A stretch of DNA of 64,000 nucleotides, from the NCBI GenBank assembly GCA_029216955.1, contig JANAVB010004000.1, forward strand, positions 1,757,025 through 1,821,024, written 5' to 3'. The translations under genes and the position numbers were made by a program. Positions 11,526 to 26,811 of the stretch are shown here, piece after piece. Below the pieces are notes generated by a model. The model worked only from the letters and a program-made list of their open reading frames with translations, had not been told where the DNA came from and searched no databases. The DNA is from Iris pallida (lineage: Eukaryota; Streptophyta; Magnoliopsida; Asparagales; Iridaceae). The first letter of the stretch is position 1; every line of letters begins with the position of its first letter.

Positions 11526-11775
11526 TTGCACTGATGCAACGAACAGCTCATGACTTGCTGCACTCCGTGCAACCAACAACATATAACTCTTCGCACTTTG
11601 TGCGACCAACAATACATGTCTCATCGCACTTCATGCAACCAACATCCCTATATTCGTTGTACTTCGTGCAACCAATGACTCGTAACTCGTTGCACTTTGG
11701 ACAACCAATATTTCGTAACTCGTTGCACTTCGTGCAACAAATATTGTACAGTTTGTTGCACTTGGTACAACCAAC
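11526..11775. repeat. Minisatellite of short palindromes (gttgcac...gtgcaac)
   Basis: About eight units spaced 30-36 bp, each holding a 14-16 bp palindrome such as ttgcacttcgtgcaac (near 11723), with variants ctgcactccgtgcaac, tcgcactttgtgcgac and ttgcacttggtacaac. Several substitutions occur in matched pairs that keep the stem. It lies in the internal region of the LTR element, 230-480 bp from the primer-binding site. Confidence 0.8.
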
Positions 11776-11991
11776 ATCTCGCAACATTATTCGACGACAT
11801 CAAGTAAATTTCCAAACGTAAGCAGCAAGACACACACAAGTATTTAGACTTATTGTATGGAACATCCAGTGTGGCATCGAGCAGATCAATTGCCATGCGA
11901 TTGTGGAAACAACTTAGGGCCGATTGATTTCGATAACAGAAGCAACTAATGGTCAAACAGATTCGCTAACGGTCCAAAGGATGGAACCGCT

Positions 11992-12003
11992 TTGATACCA
12001 ACT
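11992..12003 (-). other. Primer-binding site (initiator tRNA-Met type)
   Basis: The minus strand reads TTGGTATCAAAGC directly inside the LTR edge. Plant elements primed by initiator tRNA-Met carry TGGTATCAGAGC at this place, so there is one mismatch. It sets the element's orientation as minus. Confidence 0.7.
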
Positions 12004-14163
12004 TATCACGTCCCGACCCGGAAAATCGCTCGTACTTGCTAGATTTTACCCGAATCATCGTCCTCCCTAGGGCGTGATGCCACATGAGCCTGAAGTTGCG
12101 CTCGTGCAAGGCAAGATAACAGGTTCACGAAAGTTTATCTCAAATTGATAGCATAAGCAGCGAAAGGAAACAAAGTATACAATAAGAATCTCTTTATTTG
12201 ATAAATGAACTGAAGATTACAAGGGCACTGAATAGCCCAACTGAAAATGCCAATAGGCTACAATGCTCATGATCTCTCTAGCTCACAAAGGATCTTGTTC
12301 CATACATCATGTCTTTTATTAGAACATCCAATGACTCTCGGTCGAACATCTTCATGTTGCATGCCGAACCCAGTGCGGTCGTACGCCTCGAAACACTAAG
12401 AAACTCCATGCCTCAACGCATCCAAGAGAAGCTCCGCCACGATCAAATATATTTCCTGAACCTGCAGGCAAACTAGTGGGAGATTAGTACTTTCGTCCTC
12501 GCTGTACTGATCAAGACCCACTCACCTAAACCAATATAAGTAAATTTAGAGAAGCATGCAGATTTTATTGGTGATCTTTCTATTTAGCCTTAGGATCAAT
12601 TTCATGGCAAGCTTAAGCAGTAAAACATGTTATGAGCGTAAATAGAAACATAAATGTGTCAATCCCGTGTCCCTGCGACAAATATTGTTAGCCACTTGAA
12701 TTTATAAACATAGTGGTTGTGCCCATCTCCGTCCCGTATATCCAAGCCTGCAAGTCAATCATAATCATGCAACCAATAGATCAACTTAAGCATAATCATA
12801 AAGGTGGCAGGCTTTGTGCCTGCACCCGATTCTCATCTCAGCCTACCGGTCCTATCTCTATGAAGGTCACGGTGTTCCGCACTGTAATAGACTTGTTATC
12901 TCAACGTGTAAGCAGACGATCGCTCCAGTACGGATTGCTAGTCCAGTATCCAAAGGATCCCAAACTTAATGATATCATAGCTTATCATAACATTGGTCGG
13001 TCGCAACAGTCCTAATGAAGTGCACCATAAATACCAAACATAATTTACTCCTATGCCGAACGGTTCCGGTGTCCCAGTTGTAATCGTTCGAGGGAAGCCG
13101 CACCCGTGCACGGTCCATCCGAGTCCATTGAACGTGCAATATGCTTTTGAGTTTCATACAACCAAACATGTTCGCCTATCTCTATTTCCATCGGCATTAT
13201 GCCACAACACATATTGATGCACGATGCCCCAACGCAACATCTACTCGTCCAACGGTCCTCACGTCATTCGTATAATAGCAGTTCCGCAACAATTGTGCCA
13301 CAACTGCATGCTTCGCGGGCAAAGCATACCCTTCGATGTCCGACAGTTCCGTAGTGTCGTACCACGATTTGTGCCTTACTCATACTCGGCCATTCGCATA
13401 GTTTTTGTGCACAGATGCACGCTCAACGCCATATTCAATGTTCTAAGCCTATAGTTTGATGTTCTCTGAGTCGTGCACTTGATGCACATCTCAAGTTTGC
13501 CTTTCAATGTTCTACCATCAATATCCTACCGCTATCCGTGCATTTGGTGCACGTCGCCTCAATTGTTGCTTGTTCAATGTTCTATCTTAATGTTCGATAT
13601 ACACTAAGACCTTTACTCGATTCGAGCCATGCTCGTTAACTCGATAGCAACACATGCATACAATGATACATTTTATTAGGCATGAAGGAGTAGGGAGAAA
13701 GGTCAAGAACCTGCCCACCTTAAGCCAATACGCCTTGTCGTTTCGTCGAGCCGATACAGCTCGATTTCATAACTTCGTTGCACGACCAACTCTTTTAACT
13801 TAGCCATTCGAACACTTCGTGTTCTGTTAAACTACTCGACCGATTCGGCTTACCGTGCCTATGCCACAATCCGTTGCAAGACGACGATTTGGTTTTGCGG
13901 ACATCATTTCGAATAAGGCAAAATGTCGACCTCTTATAATCCAGCGTAAAAGCGTAGCCTGCACACGAAATCAACTAAAGTCAATATTTCTTCGAATCAG
14001 ACTTATGCCTTGTGTTGCTTCGATTAGTAGATTTGATTCGACTCGAAACTTTCTTTCGGCCAACGTAACTCGTGCATCGATTCGCATCGATACTTCATCG
14101 GGTCAACGCAACACTTCGAGTCAACGACTTATCGAAATGCACCGTGCGGAGCAGGGCATTACA
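12004..14163 (-). mobile_element. LTR (about 2.16 kb) of a non-autonomous minus-strand element
   Basis: Begins tatcacgtcccg (expected tgtcacg, one change) and ends gagcagggcattaca. Motif order matches the LTRs at 26812-28906 and 32015-34109, for example gggcgtgatgccaca near the head. On its left is the primer-binding site. On its right the sequence (taatataccactcaaaaca) matches what follows the left LTR of the complete element (28907). One LTR is therefore flanked by both kinds of internal edge. Non-coding. Confidence 0.75.
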
Positions 14164-14383
14164 TAATATACCACTCAAAACAAGGTTTGTCCTCAAACCG
14201 AAACCAATACTCAATCCAAGTGTTTCTCTATATCGTTTCACGATCTCGTGCCACTATCGTTTGAATAATACAACTTACATACACATATTTTAGACGTCCT
14301 ACCAATAAATGCATTTTAGCCAAGGACAGTTGTAGGATATCGGAACAAAGCTAACAGGCTCAACTTAAATCCTCAAGCACCAG
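14164..14383 (-). mobile_element. 3'-terminal internal fragment (polypurine side) of an LTR element
   Basis: Similar over its first 40 bp to 28907-28945, including accactcaaaacaag and the tcctc motif. It is cut at 14384 by the CACTA element. Confidence 0.55.
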
Positions 14384-14870
14384 CACTACCAGAATTTGTC
14401 ACATTAGCGACGCCTATAAACACCACTAATTTGGGAAAAAATGTCGGTAAATAAAATCGGTGACGTAATCGGCGACATTTTTGGACTGTCGCGTTTCATC
14501 AAGTCGCTGACCAAGGAAACGTCACTAAATGTCGCAATAGCGACATATTTCAGTGACATATATGTCCCAGATTTAGCAACGTTTAGCGACATATAGTCGG
14601 AAACTTAGCGACGGAAATGTTGTCGCCAATCGTCGGTACAAGTTGCAGTTATTATCGAAGTAGTGGCGTCGCCTAGCGACGAACAGCGACGCATATGTGT
14701 GACGCTGACCGTCGGTACATCAGCGATACTTAGTGACTAATACCGACGCTTAGCGACTACTATAGCGTCGTGTCACATCGCTAATCTGTAGGAAATCGGC
14801 GACGCTTAGCGACTACATACGCGTCGCTACGCATCGATATTAGTCGCTAAGCGTCGCTAAATTTGCAGTA
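14384..14870. repeat. Left CACTA terminal inverted repeat and subterminal repeats
   Basis: cactaccagaatttg is followed by more than a dozen copies of a gcgac/gtcgc core, mostly tagcgacg in both orientations. Such arrays are binding sites for the TNPA-type protein in En/Spm elements. The function here is inferred from the family. Confidence 0.85.
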
Positions 14871-15256
14871 AAAAATAAAAAAAAATAGAAAACAGACTGG
14901 TTTCCCTGCAGTTTATTAATTAACAATTAATATCAATAGACCCGGAGCAACCCTCCGTTGAATTCCCTGGGTTTGCTGACCCCTTCAGTGGAACACTCAA
15001 CACCGGTAAATTAATATATATTTAATACGAATAATAAAGTAAAATTTAAAGAAAATGGCAGATTAGAATTATAAATCGAGTCTGAAGAAAATTTCGTTGT
15101 ACAGATCAATGCAATAAATAAATATCAACACAAATAAGTGCAAGAAATAAAGTCTGAAAGCCTCAAAAAATGTATAATATTGATACCCAATATCATGGGT
15201 CTACACACAAACAACCAATCTACACACAAAAAACCAATAAACTGTCCTAACTTGGA
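14871..15256. other. Non-coding CACTA interior
   Basis: AT-rich sequence between the subterminal repeats and the last exon of the second CACTA gene. No feature seen beyond an A-rich stretch at 14870-14895. Confidence 0.5.
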
Positions 15257-17249
15257 CTACTGCAGATCTGGAGGAGGATGGGCACCGTCGCGCATCAAGG
15301 ATAAGAACAACTCATACTGCTCCCGTGAAATCGACACCGACGTCGATGAAGGTAGTGACGTCGATGGAGTCGGTGTCGATGAAGAAGTATGTGACGTCAG
15401 TGTAGTTTGTGACATTGAAGGCGCACCCGGAGGACGTATCTGCTCTAATGCTGCTAGTTGATGGTTGTATGAATCTATGGTAGATAACAGCCTCGTACTG
15501 CTATCAATCATCGAATCCTGCATCAACGTCAGTCTCTCGCCCATGGACAGCTGTGATGCCTGCAGCTTTGTCACGCTCCGCTGTGTCGATGCTCTAAGAT
15601 CAGTAATGCCACGCTCTGTCCTCTCAGCCATATCCCTGAGCTCCATGATGCTGTGCTCGAGCGTATCAAATCATGCAATGAGCGTGGCATCATTCGTATG
15701 TGGCTGAAACTAGGGCTACTCCTGTATCCTTTGCAGTATCTCGTCACGGAAAGACTCAATCTGATTGTCAATGATCTTTTGGACTTGGACAGACTCCTAC
15801 GAGGGCTGTGGGCAATGCACACTTGTAGATGAGGCCCTAGAGGACCGTGTCACAAATAGGACGCCATAAGATTCCGTACCGTGGTACATACCCCTATGGA
15901 GACCACCAGCGATAGTCACCCACATCTCGTCATCCGACAGAGCGGGAGAGGGCTGCGAGGAAGTACCAGCCTCTTCCGCTGTAGGTGCACTAGCAGCCGT
16001 CCGCTGGTGAAGCCTAAGATACTCGGCCTAGAAAAGTATGGATACTCGATAATTGCTAATGTCTAATGTACTTATTACTATTACATGAATATTTATTTGC
16101 ATATTTTCTAAGTTATATTAAAATTAACACAAAGTATAGTAATACTTACATAGGTCTGCTCGGCCGTCTCATAAATGAGCTTCCCGTCCTTCCGAAGGGT
16201 GGCCAGGAAGACGGTCACCATATTGGCGTCATCACCCCTCTTTACCTGTTAAAAATATATTATTTAGTATTAAAATTAAATATTTTATCCTAGTACTAAT
16301 TTATCAGACTTGTATTAAAATAATATATCTGAAATAAGAAAACATACCAAACGACATAAATGTTCCGTCATTGGAATCGACCTACCACACCACTTTGATG
16401 TCTTCTGCCTAGCTGCCTTGGCTTTCTCAGACCTTTCCTTGTACCTTGGCTCGTCAAATCTAGCCCTCATCGCAGTCCACTGATCAGGGTTGATCCAACC
16501 TTGGATCGGCTTTCCGGTGCAATCATGAGCCTTCTGGTCATTAATAGCATCACGAACTAGCTTGGCGGCGACGGTAGGAAACATACCCTCGATCAACTCG
16601 ACCCGGTGTGGTGGATGGAAATATGTTTGCTCGAAGAAGTAATTTAGTCAGTTATATAATATGCATAAATTAGATGATTCATATTAAAACAAAATATACT
16701 TTTACCTTGAAGTGCATAAACCAGAAGGCCTTCCTATCGTCAAGAGCATCAGAGTAGTTTATCCAAGGGCCACCATAATTGTACCTCAAAAAGTGGCCCA
16801 GGCGTCTCTTTATCGACGAGGGACGATATCTATACATAGATAATTATATTCATGAAAAAGTAAATTTATGATGAATAAGGAAATAAACAATATATTTGAT
16901 GATAAACCAACACACTTACTTTGTACCGTCGGCCCAAATCTCCGTCCTCGTCTCGTCCGGAGGTGCACACAGAGGATCTCGCTTACTGAGCCGGCGTCGG
17001 CTCAACCTCCTCCATCTGCTCTTTTGTCTCCATGGTTCCCTCAGCAGGAGGAACGCTAGATTAGGGAGTAGTCTCAGGCTTGGAACTACTCATCCTAGGA
17101 GTGCTGCCACGTAACGTCGTGGTAGTCAGTGATATGGCTGGTCGATACACTGGAGTACTCGACGTCGAGGATCCAGAACCAGTATGAAGTACCGGAGGAG
17201 AACTTCGTCCACGTCGGGACCTGCCGAACGATCCACGCCGTCCTGTCAT
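15257..17249 (-). pseudogene. CACTA second gene, plant En/Spm (Ptta) transposase-domain protein, multi-exon and decayed
   Basis: Five exon-like blocks on the minus strand have consistent splice sites: 17249-16920, 16829-16706, 16629-16347, 16245-16150 and 16027-15257 (donors gtaagt, gtaaaa, gtatgt, gtaagt). The first is Arg/Ser-rich and its final part, read in another frame, gives EIWADGTK, continuing in exon 2 as YRPSSIKRRLGHF. Exon 3 holds the domain core with KAARQKTSKWCGRSIPMTEH, typical of plant En/Spm second proteins. The last block encodes a helical, possibly coiled-coil segment and a Ser/Thr-rich tail. Stops interrupt exon 1 and the front of exon 5 (several between 15660 and 15810), and exon 1 is frameshifted. 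The TNPA-like role (binding subterminal repeats) is inferred from family and position. Confidence 0.7.
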
Positions 17250-17299
17250 ACCTGATAACAACATATGATGATACAAGAAATAAGCAGATATATAGTACA

Positions 17300-17500
17300 T
17301 TCTACAGCCAGAAACATCGAAATACATTCTACAAGTGTAACCAGATACTACATTCTACAGAAACATCGAAATCTAGATAATAACCAAGTCTAGATAATAA
17401 TATCCAGAAATATCAAAGTCTAGATAATAATCAATACTAGATAATAACATCCAGAAACATCAAAGTCTAGATAATAACCAAGTGTACATAATAACAAAAT
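17300..17500. repeat. Minisatellite between the two CACTA genes
   Basis: Repeated words ccagaaacatc and aagtctagataataac occur about five times with irregular spacing of 30-60 bp. Non-coding. Confidence 0.7.
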
Positions 17501-17515
17501 GATAGTACATTTTTC

Positions 17516-18366
17516 TCAATTTTCTTCAAAAAATTCATCTTGTTCATCTTCCTCAACCTCCTCTTCCTCTTCCTCCTTATCTTCACTTTCATCTTCGCCT
17601 TTGTCTTCGTCTTCTTCTTCGAATAATTTTACCTCTTCTACATTATTAGTCATATAATGAGTAACTTTTATGGAGACCACATCTACAATATTTGTTACAA
17701 GAGGTAGCTCGTCCTTCTGATAAGCTTTTTCGTCAACGTCAAAGGTATCTCTAGCTCTAGTCTTACATACTGTCTACTAGTCAGACCTCGTTGTTCCTCG
17801 TCTTGGATAAGTTATGAAGTACATGAGCTTGACTTGATAGGACAAATGGTTCGTAGCCTTAATTTCTATGCTTGTAGTTTATATCCATAAGACCATGCTT
17901 GTCAATTTTCCAACCTTGATCTTGAATCGGATCGAACCATTCACACTTGAATAACACGATCTTAGCAGGTTATGTGCCACAATTATATATCAATGTCACA
18001 ATCTCTCGTAAGATGCCAAAGAAATCATTACCTGGATCGACGTCTTTGTAGTTCGAATATTTGATACACAAACAACTATTTTTCGTGGAATCAAGATCCA
18101 GGAAGTTGTCTCTGATAGGAGCATTTGTCGACTTGAACCTAAATCCATTCACACAATAACTTTGCCATATTTTGATGACAGTAATTAGTCCTTTGGCTAG
18201 AGTTCTAATAGATTTAGTCTCGAGTGTAATTAGACAATCGAGCTAAATACCAAAGAAGCGATAGTAAGTTATTTATTGTGCAGTTGCATTAAAAAAATTA
18301 CCGAGCTCCTTACATATGCGCTCAACCAAGAAGGAAAATGACGTCTCAATTTTTGTTCTACTTCTT
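17516..18366 (-). pseudogene. TNP2-like CACTA transposase, C-terminal DUF4216-type part
   Basis: Read on the minus strand from the retroelement junction: FKSTNAPIRDNFLDLDSTK, DVDPGNDFFGILREIVTL, then a segment with LFKCEWFD near 17930-17960 and EPFVLSSQA, the order seen in DUF4216 of TNP2 transposases. An acidic tail follows (EEEDEDKGEDESEDKEEE, near 17540-17620). Stops and a frameshift interrupt it. The N-terminal remainder is across the LTR insertion at 34303-37040 on the same strand. Confidence 0.72.
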
Positions 18367-19017
18367 TGTCACGATCCGCACCCGCTTTTCGGACGCGAGC
18401 TCGTGAGCAAGCCAGCTACGTATCGAGCGAACTCCAGTCCGACTCGAATATGTAAACGTTGTCAAGGCTATGGTATACTTCCAAATCATGGCAATGCAAT
18501 CAATATCTCAATCCAAAATAAGTGTACGAAACATGAATGAACACTATGGGTCGTAGTCTGCAGCCCACTAGCATATATGTCCGATAAGACTCTAAAGAAA
18601 GTAACAAGAGTCTAAAAACTGAATCAAGAAACAGGATATCTCATGATAAGGTATGAAAGCACGAGCGGATAATAAACGTAATAACGATACCTGAATCCTG
18701 CAAGCGTATTATCGCATCCGAAACCCACAAGAATCGCGAATCATCCGCCATCCAGAACTACTAGCCAACTCCATACAATCGCTAAACCTGAAGAGATCAT
18801 CAGGTCCTCAGGGGATATAGCAAGACACATAAAAATATGCCTATCTAGCAGTTTATCATGCAATAAAGAAAATACAAGAAATAAACGGAAAAAGGCCAAT
18901 CAACACGAAAACACGACTATACACGACTGGAAGAACTACTACGCATAAATGAACTGCTGGAGGAGAGTAAGAGGACACGATATCACGATGTCAACGGATA
19001 ACCAATCGAATTCTCAA

Positions 19018-19250
19018 ACCCTCGCCCCTAGTGTGGACTCGCAGGTTTGATCAACTAATAACCCTCGCCCCTAGTGTGGACTCGCAGGTTAGCTTCAAGA
19101 AATTACCCTCGCCCCTAGTATGGACTCGCAGGTGCGGATAGATATCTACTAACCCTCGCCCCTAGTGTGGACTCGCAAGTTAGCTTCAGGAATCAAGACA
19201 CAGATAACTACTAACCCTCGCCCCTAATATGGACAAGCAGGTTAGCTTCA
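19018..19250. repeat. Minisatellite in LTR, five copies of a 31-bp core
   Basis: Core aaccctcgcccctagtgtgg followed by actcgcaggtt, with variable spacers of 10-30 bp. The partner LTR carries the same array at 23943-24175, so it predates the insertion. Confidence 0.85.
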
Positions 19251-20699
19251 AGATTTCAAGACAAGGAGGTATAGCAGTTCAGTTTATGACTTCTCGACCC
19301 ATGACACGACTCAATCAAGGCACAAGTGAACACGTCCAATAAGACACCAAGCTAACTGTGAACATGGCCTATATAGCAATGATAAAATATACAAGCAGGA
19401 TATGAAAAGTACATGTCAACAATAATAAGAAAACTGAATAATGAAAGATAGTGCATGTAAATAAAACTGTAAAAAAGGTAAGGTATACTTGCCTGGAGGT
19501 TGCACGCAGATCCAACAAATATATAGTCAACTAATAAGCCATAAAGTCCAAGTCATCACAACTGTCTCCGAAAGCTGAAACAAACATTGCCAATATTCTC
19601 AGAATAGTCAAATTAGCTTGGATTGCCTGTCCTTAAGTCCAATTCTGGACACAGGGGCAAAACGGTAATTTTGGGCCAAAACGGTGTCCACCGTTGGATC
19701 CGCTTTGCACCGAAAAGCGTGTCAGAGTCAATGGTCTCTAAAGTCGTCAAACTACATGTTTATGAATTCGTTTTGATGGTATGAACCCAACGGTATGTCC
19801 AGTTTTGGATTCCGGTGGGCCGTACACAAAATCGTCCGTTGAATCGGATCGTGGGGTCCGCAAAATGGCGATCCAATCAACTGTCTCAGAATTGGACCAA
19901 ACTTGGCATACATGACCAGAAAAATGATACGGTCATGTTGGCGCAAGTTTCGTCTCGATCTGACGAACGTTCACAAAGTAATTGAGAAATTTGCACAGAG
20001 GCCGATACAGTAAATTTCGACGGATACGCATCAAATTCGTCGCGCACACGCGACCAATTTGAATTCCGTCAAAGCCCACACATCCACGAAGCCATTACGC
20101 ACCATTCGATGCTTTCGGTTCGCGACCACGTCGCCTGGATTGGCGGGACGCACGTCGTGTCGAAAGATTTTCAAGTTTTTGAAAATAGTTTTCACAGTTT
20201 TTTCCCGATTTTCATTCTGATTTAACTTCCTATATAAACCACTAGAATTAAAACTAATAATTGGGTTTTAATCCCTGTTAGGTTGTCTACAATACTGTTT
20301 AATTAGATTCTGAAAAAACCCTCTAAACTGTGCCGTTATTGCCCTTCCAATTCAGGATAAAACCATTGAAACTGTCAACGTAGATACGTGACTTTTCATC
20401 AATTTTGGGTCGATCCTCTGGCCAATATAAAGCATATACATTCGATCTAATTGAAAGGAAATAAACTTGTATGGGTTGGGGACATACCCGAGAAAACGGC
20501 TCGGCGAATGGTCGACTGTGCGCGAAGATTTCTCGCGACGAAGTAGGTCCCTTCGTTGTACTGCTGCTACTGTCGTTTCCATGTTCTGTCGCGCGCCCGG
20601 CCATGGTCGGCCTCCGACGGCCCGTGCGGCCATGCACGACAGTCCAGGGGTGCGCGCCGCGTCGGTGCTGGGGGTGGTGAACGTGTAAGATCGATAGGG

Positions 20700-20748
20700 T
20701 TAGGGTTTGCGTCCTTTTCCTCACTCGATCTCTCCCTATATATATAGG
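20700..20748 (-). promoter_or_regulatory. LTR core promoter: TATA box and telobox
   Basis: On the minus strand a TATA box, cctatatatataggg (20748-20735), is followed 27 bp later by aaaccctaa (20708-20700), a telobox-like motif known from plant promoters and leaders. The arrangement is preserved in the other LTR (TATA 25674-25660, aaaccctaa 25632-25624). The transcription start would lie about 30 bp after the TATA box. Inferred, with good positional logic. Confidence 0.5.
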
Positions 20749-20934
20749 CTATGTATTTTTTTGTTCGGCTGAGTAATGCAGGGTCGGGCTCAGGCTGGTT
20801 GGTTCATGGGCTTAACTCAGCTGGGAAGGGTTTTTGTTGCTGTTAGATAATTTGGGCCTGGGATGGGCTGTAGGCATGTGGGCCTGTGGCTTGGCTGGGC
20901 TGGGCTATTCTATTTCTTTTCCTTTTATATTTCC

Positions 20935-22043
<1,109 letters not shown>

Positions 22044-22698
22044 AGAACATAATCTCATGTATTTTTATATACACATATCTATGATGACATTTATACACAT
22101 GCACAAGTAATAAGTATATACATAGTATAAAATCCTAGAAATCTAGAAATATATCACAAGATGGAGGTTTCCCCATATTATAAAATAAAATACTAATTTA
22201 ATATCATTAACACATTTTCATATATGTAACAGTCGCATCGCAACATATTTATTGTCCTATTTAAAAATACAAAATTTACATAAAGAGCACCTACATGGAT
22301 GTCTTAGGACTCACTCTAAGCCTACATGAGCTTGGGCTTGGTTCGGACCCAGTCCGGACTAGTTTGGTAATAACCGAATTTCCTAAAAGTCCAAATATTA
22401 ATAAATAACTAATTAAACTATTTATAGGGATTAACTCGCAACTTGGCCTGGTTTTCTTAGTTAGGACACACTTATGGCTAGATCTTCCCTGGTATGGCTA
22501 ATACACTAGTCAAGGCATGTCACTGCACTATCCGTGCCATGATTCCTAGTCGTCTTGTACTACAAAACTCCACCATAGCTAAAGGCATCTACTGTAATAA
22601 TTAATTAAAATAATTATTTATAAAAATCTAAAAATTACCATTTAAATTAAATAAATAATAAAAAAATATTTCAAAAATTTTCTGGAAGGGAGGCTACA

Positions 22699-23291
22699 AA
22701 TCTACCCACCTTAAAATAATTTCGTCCTCGAAATTCAAATTCATAATTATTCCAAAAAATTCAAGGTCTACTACTACCTTAATCTCTTCAAATTTAATTC
22801 CTCAAAATAGTTTATATCCTCCACCTAGCCATATTGTAACTACGAAACCTCGAGAATTCTAACCACCTTTGGTCACACTACTCCTCAATTACGATCACTA
22901 AAATCTTATAATCTTCTAACTAGTTGCTAACAATTTTACCAACAGATATCTAGGGTGTATGGCATCTACAATCCCTCATATCTATAAACAACCAAATATT
23001 CAATAGTCAAGCAATATTATACTATAATTTAAGGATTTCTGATAGATTCTAGACAGCACGATCGTTCGTCACCCCGAAATAGAAAGGGACGAGAAACAAT
23101 GGTATGGGAAAGCAAGAAAATATAATCGAGAGCAAATATGGAGTTTTCAAGGACGTAAAAAAATTTCTAGGAGAATTTTCAAGGCAGTGTGGATTGAGAT
23201 TTCTAGGTTTAGTCATTGTCGCAAGCTCGTATCAGTACAGTTACGTAACCGATACGATATGCTCTGACCTGCATGGGCCACCAAAAAAACT
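22699..23291 (-). mobile_element. Complete internal region (593 bp) of the long-LTR element
   Basis: In minus sense it starts next to the right LTR with tttTGGTGGCCCATGCAGG, at the primer-site position, and ends beside the left LTR with cgaggacgaaattatttt then aaggtgggtagatt, a purine-rich tract. The CGAGGACGA block before the purine tract is familiar from plant chromovirus elements. The related element at 50350-51992 carries the same primer-side sequence. No protein is encoded. I could not assign the primer tRNA. Confidence 0.7.

Positions 23292-26811
<3,520 letters not shown>

Larger units (their letters stand above)
9331..12003 (-). mobile_element. Internal region of a non-autonomous LTR element
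   Basis: Aligns in order with the internal region of the complete element at 28907-32014: 9970-10130 with 30300-30480, and 11844-11867 with 31881-31904. It has no gag or pol reading frame on either strand. The minus-strand start adjoins the LTR at 12004-14163, and the 3' part is missing beyond 9331. The composition is rich in short tcga and cgt words, which produces small spurious frames. Confidence 0.6.

Noticed and set aside
20352..20633. 93-codon minus frame repeated at 25228-25506 as a conserved LTR gene
   Set aside because: The similarity is explained by LTR duplication, the frame differs in start and end between copies, and no domain is recognisable.
20700..20708. Interstitial telomere repeat
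   Set aside because: Only a single aaaccctaa motif follows the TATA box; no tandem telomeric array.
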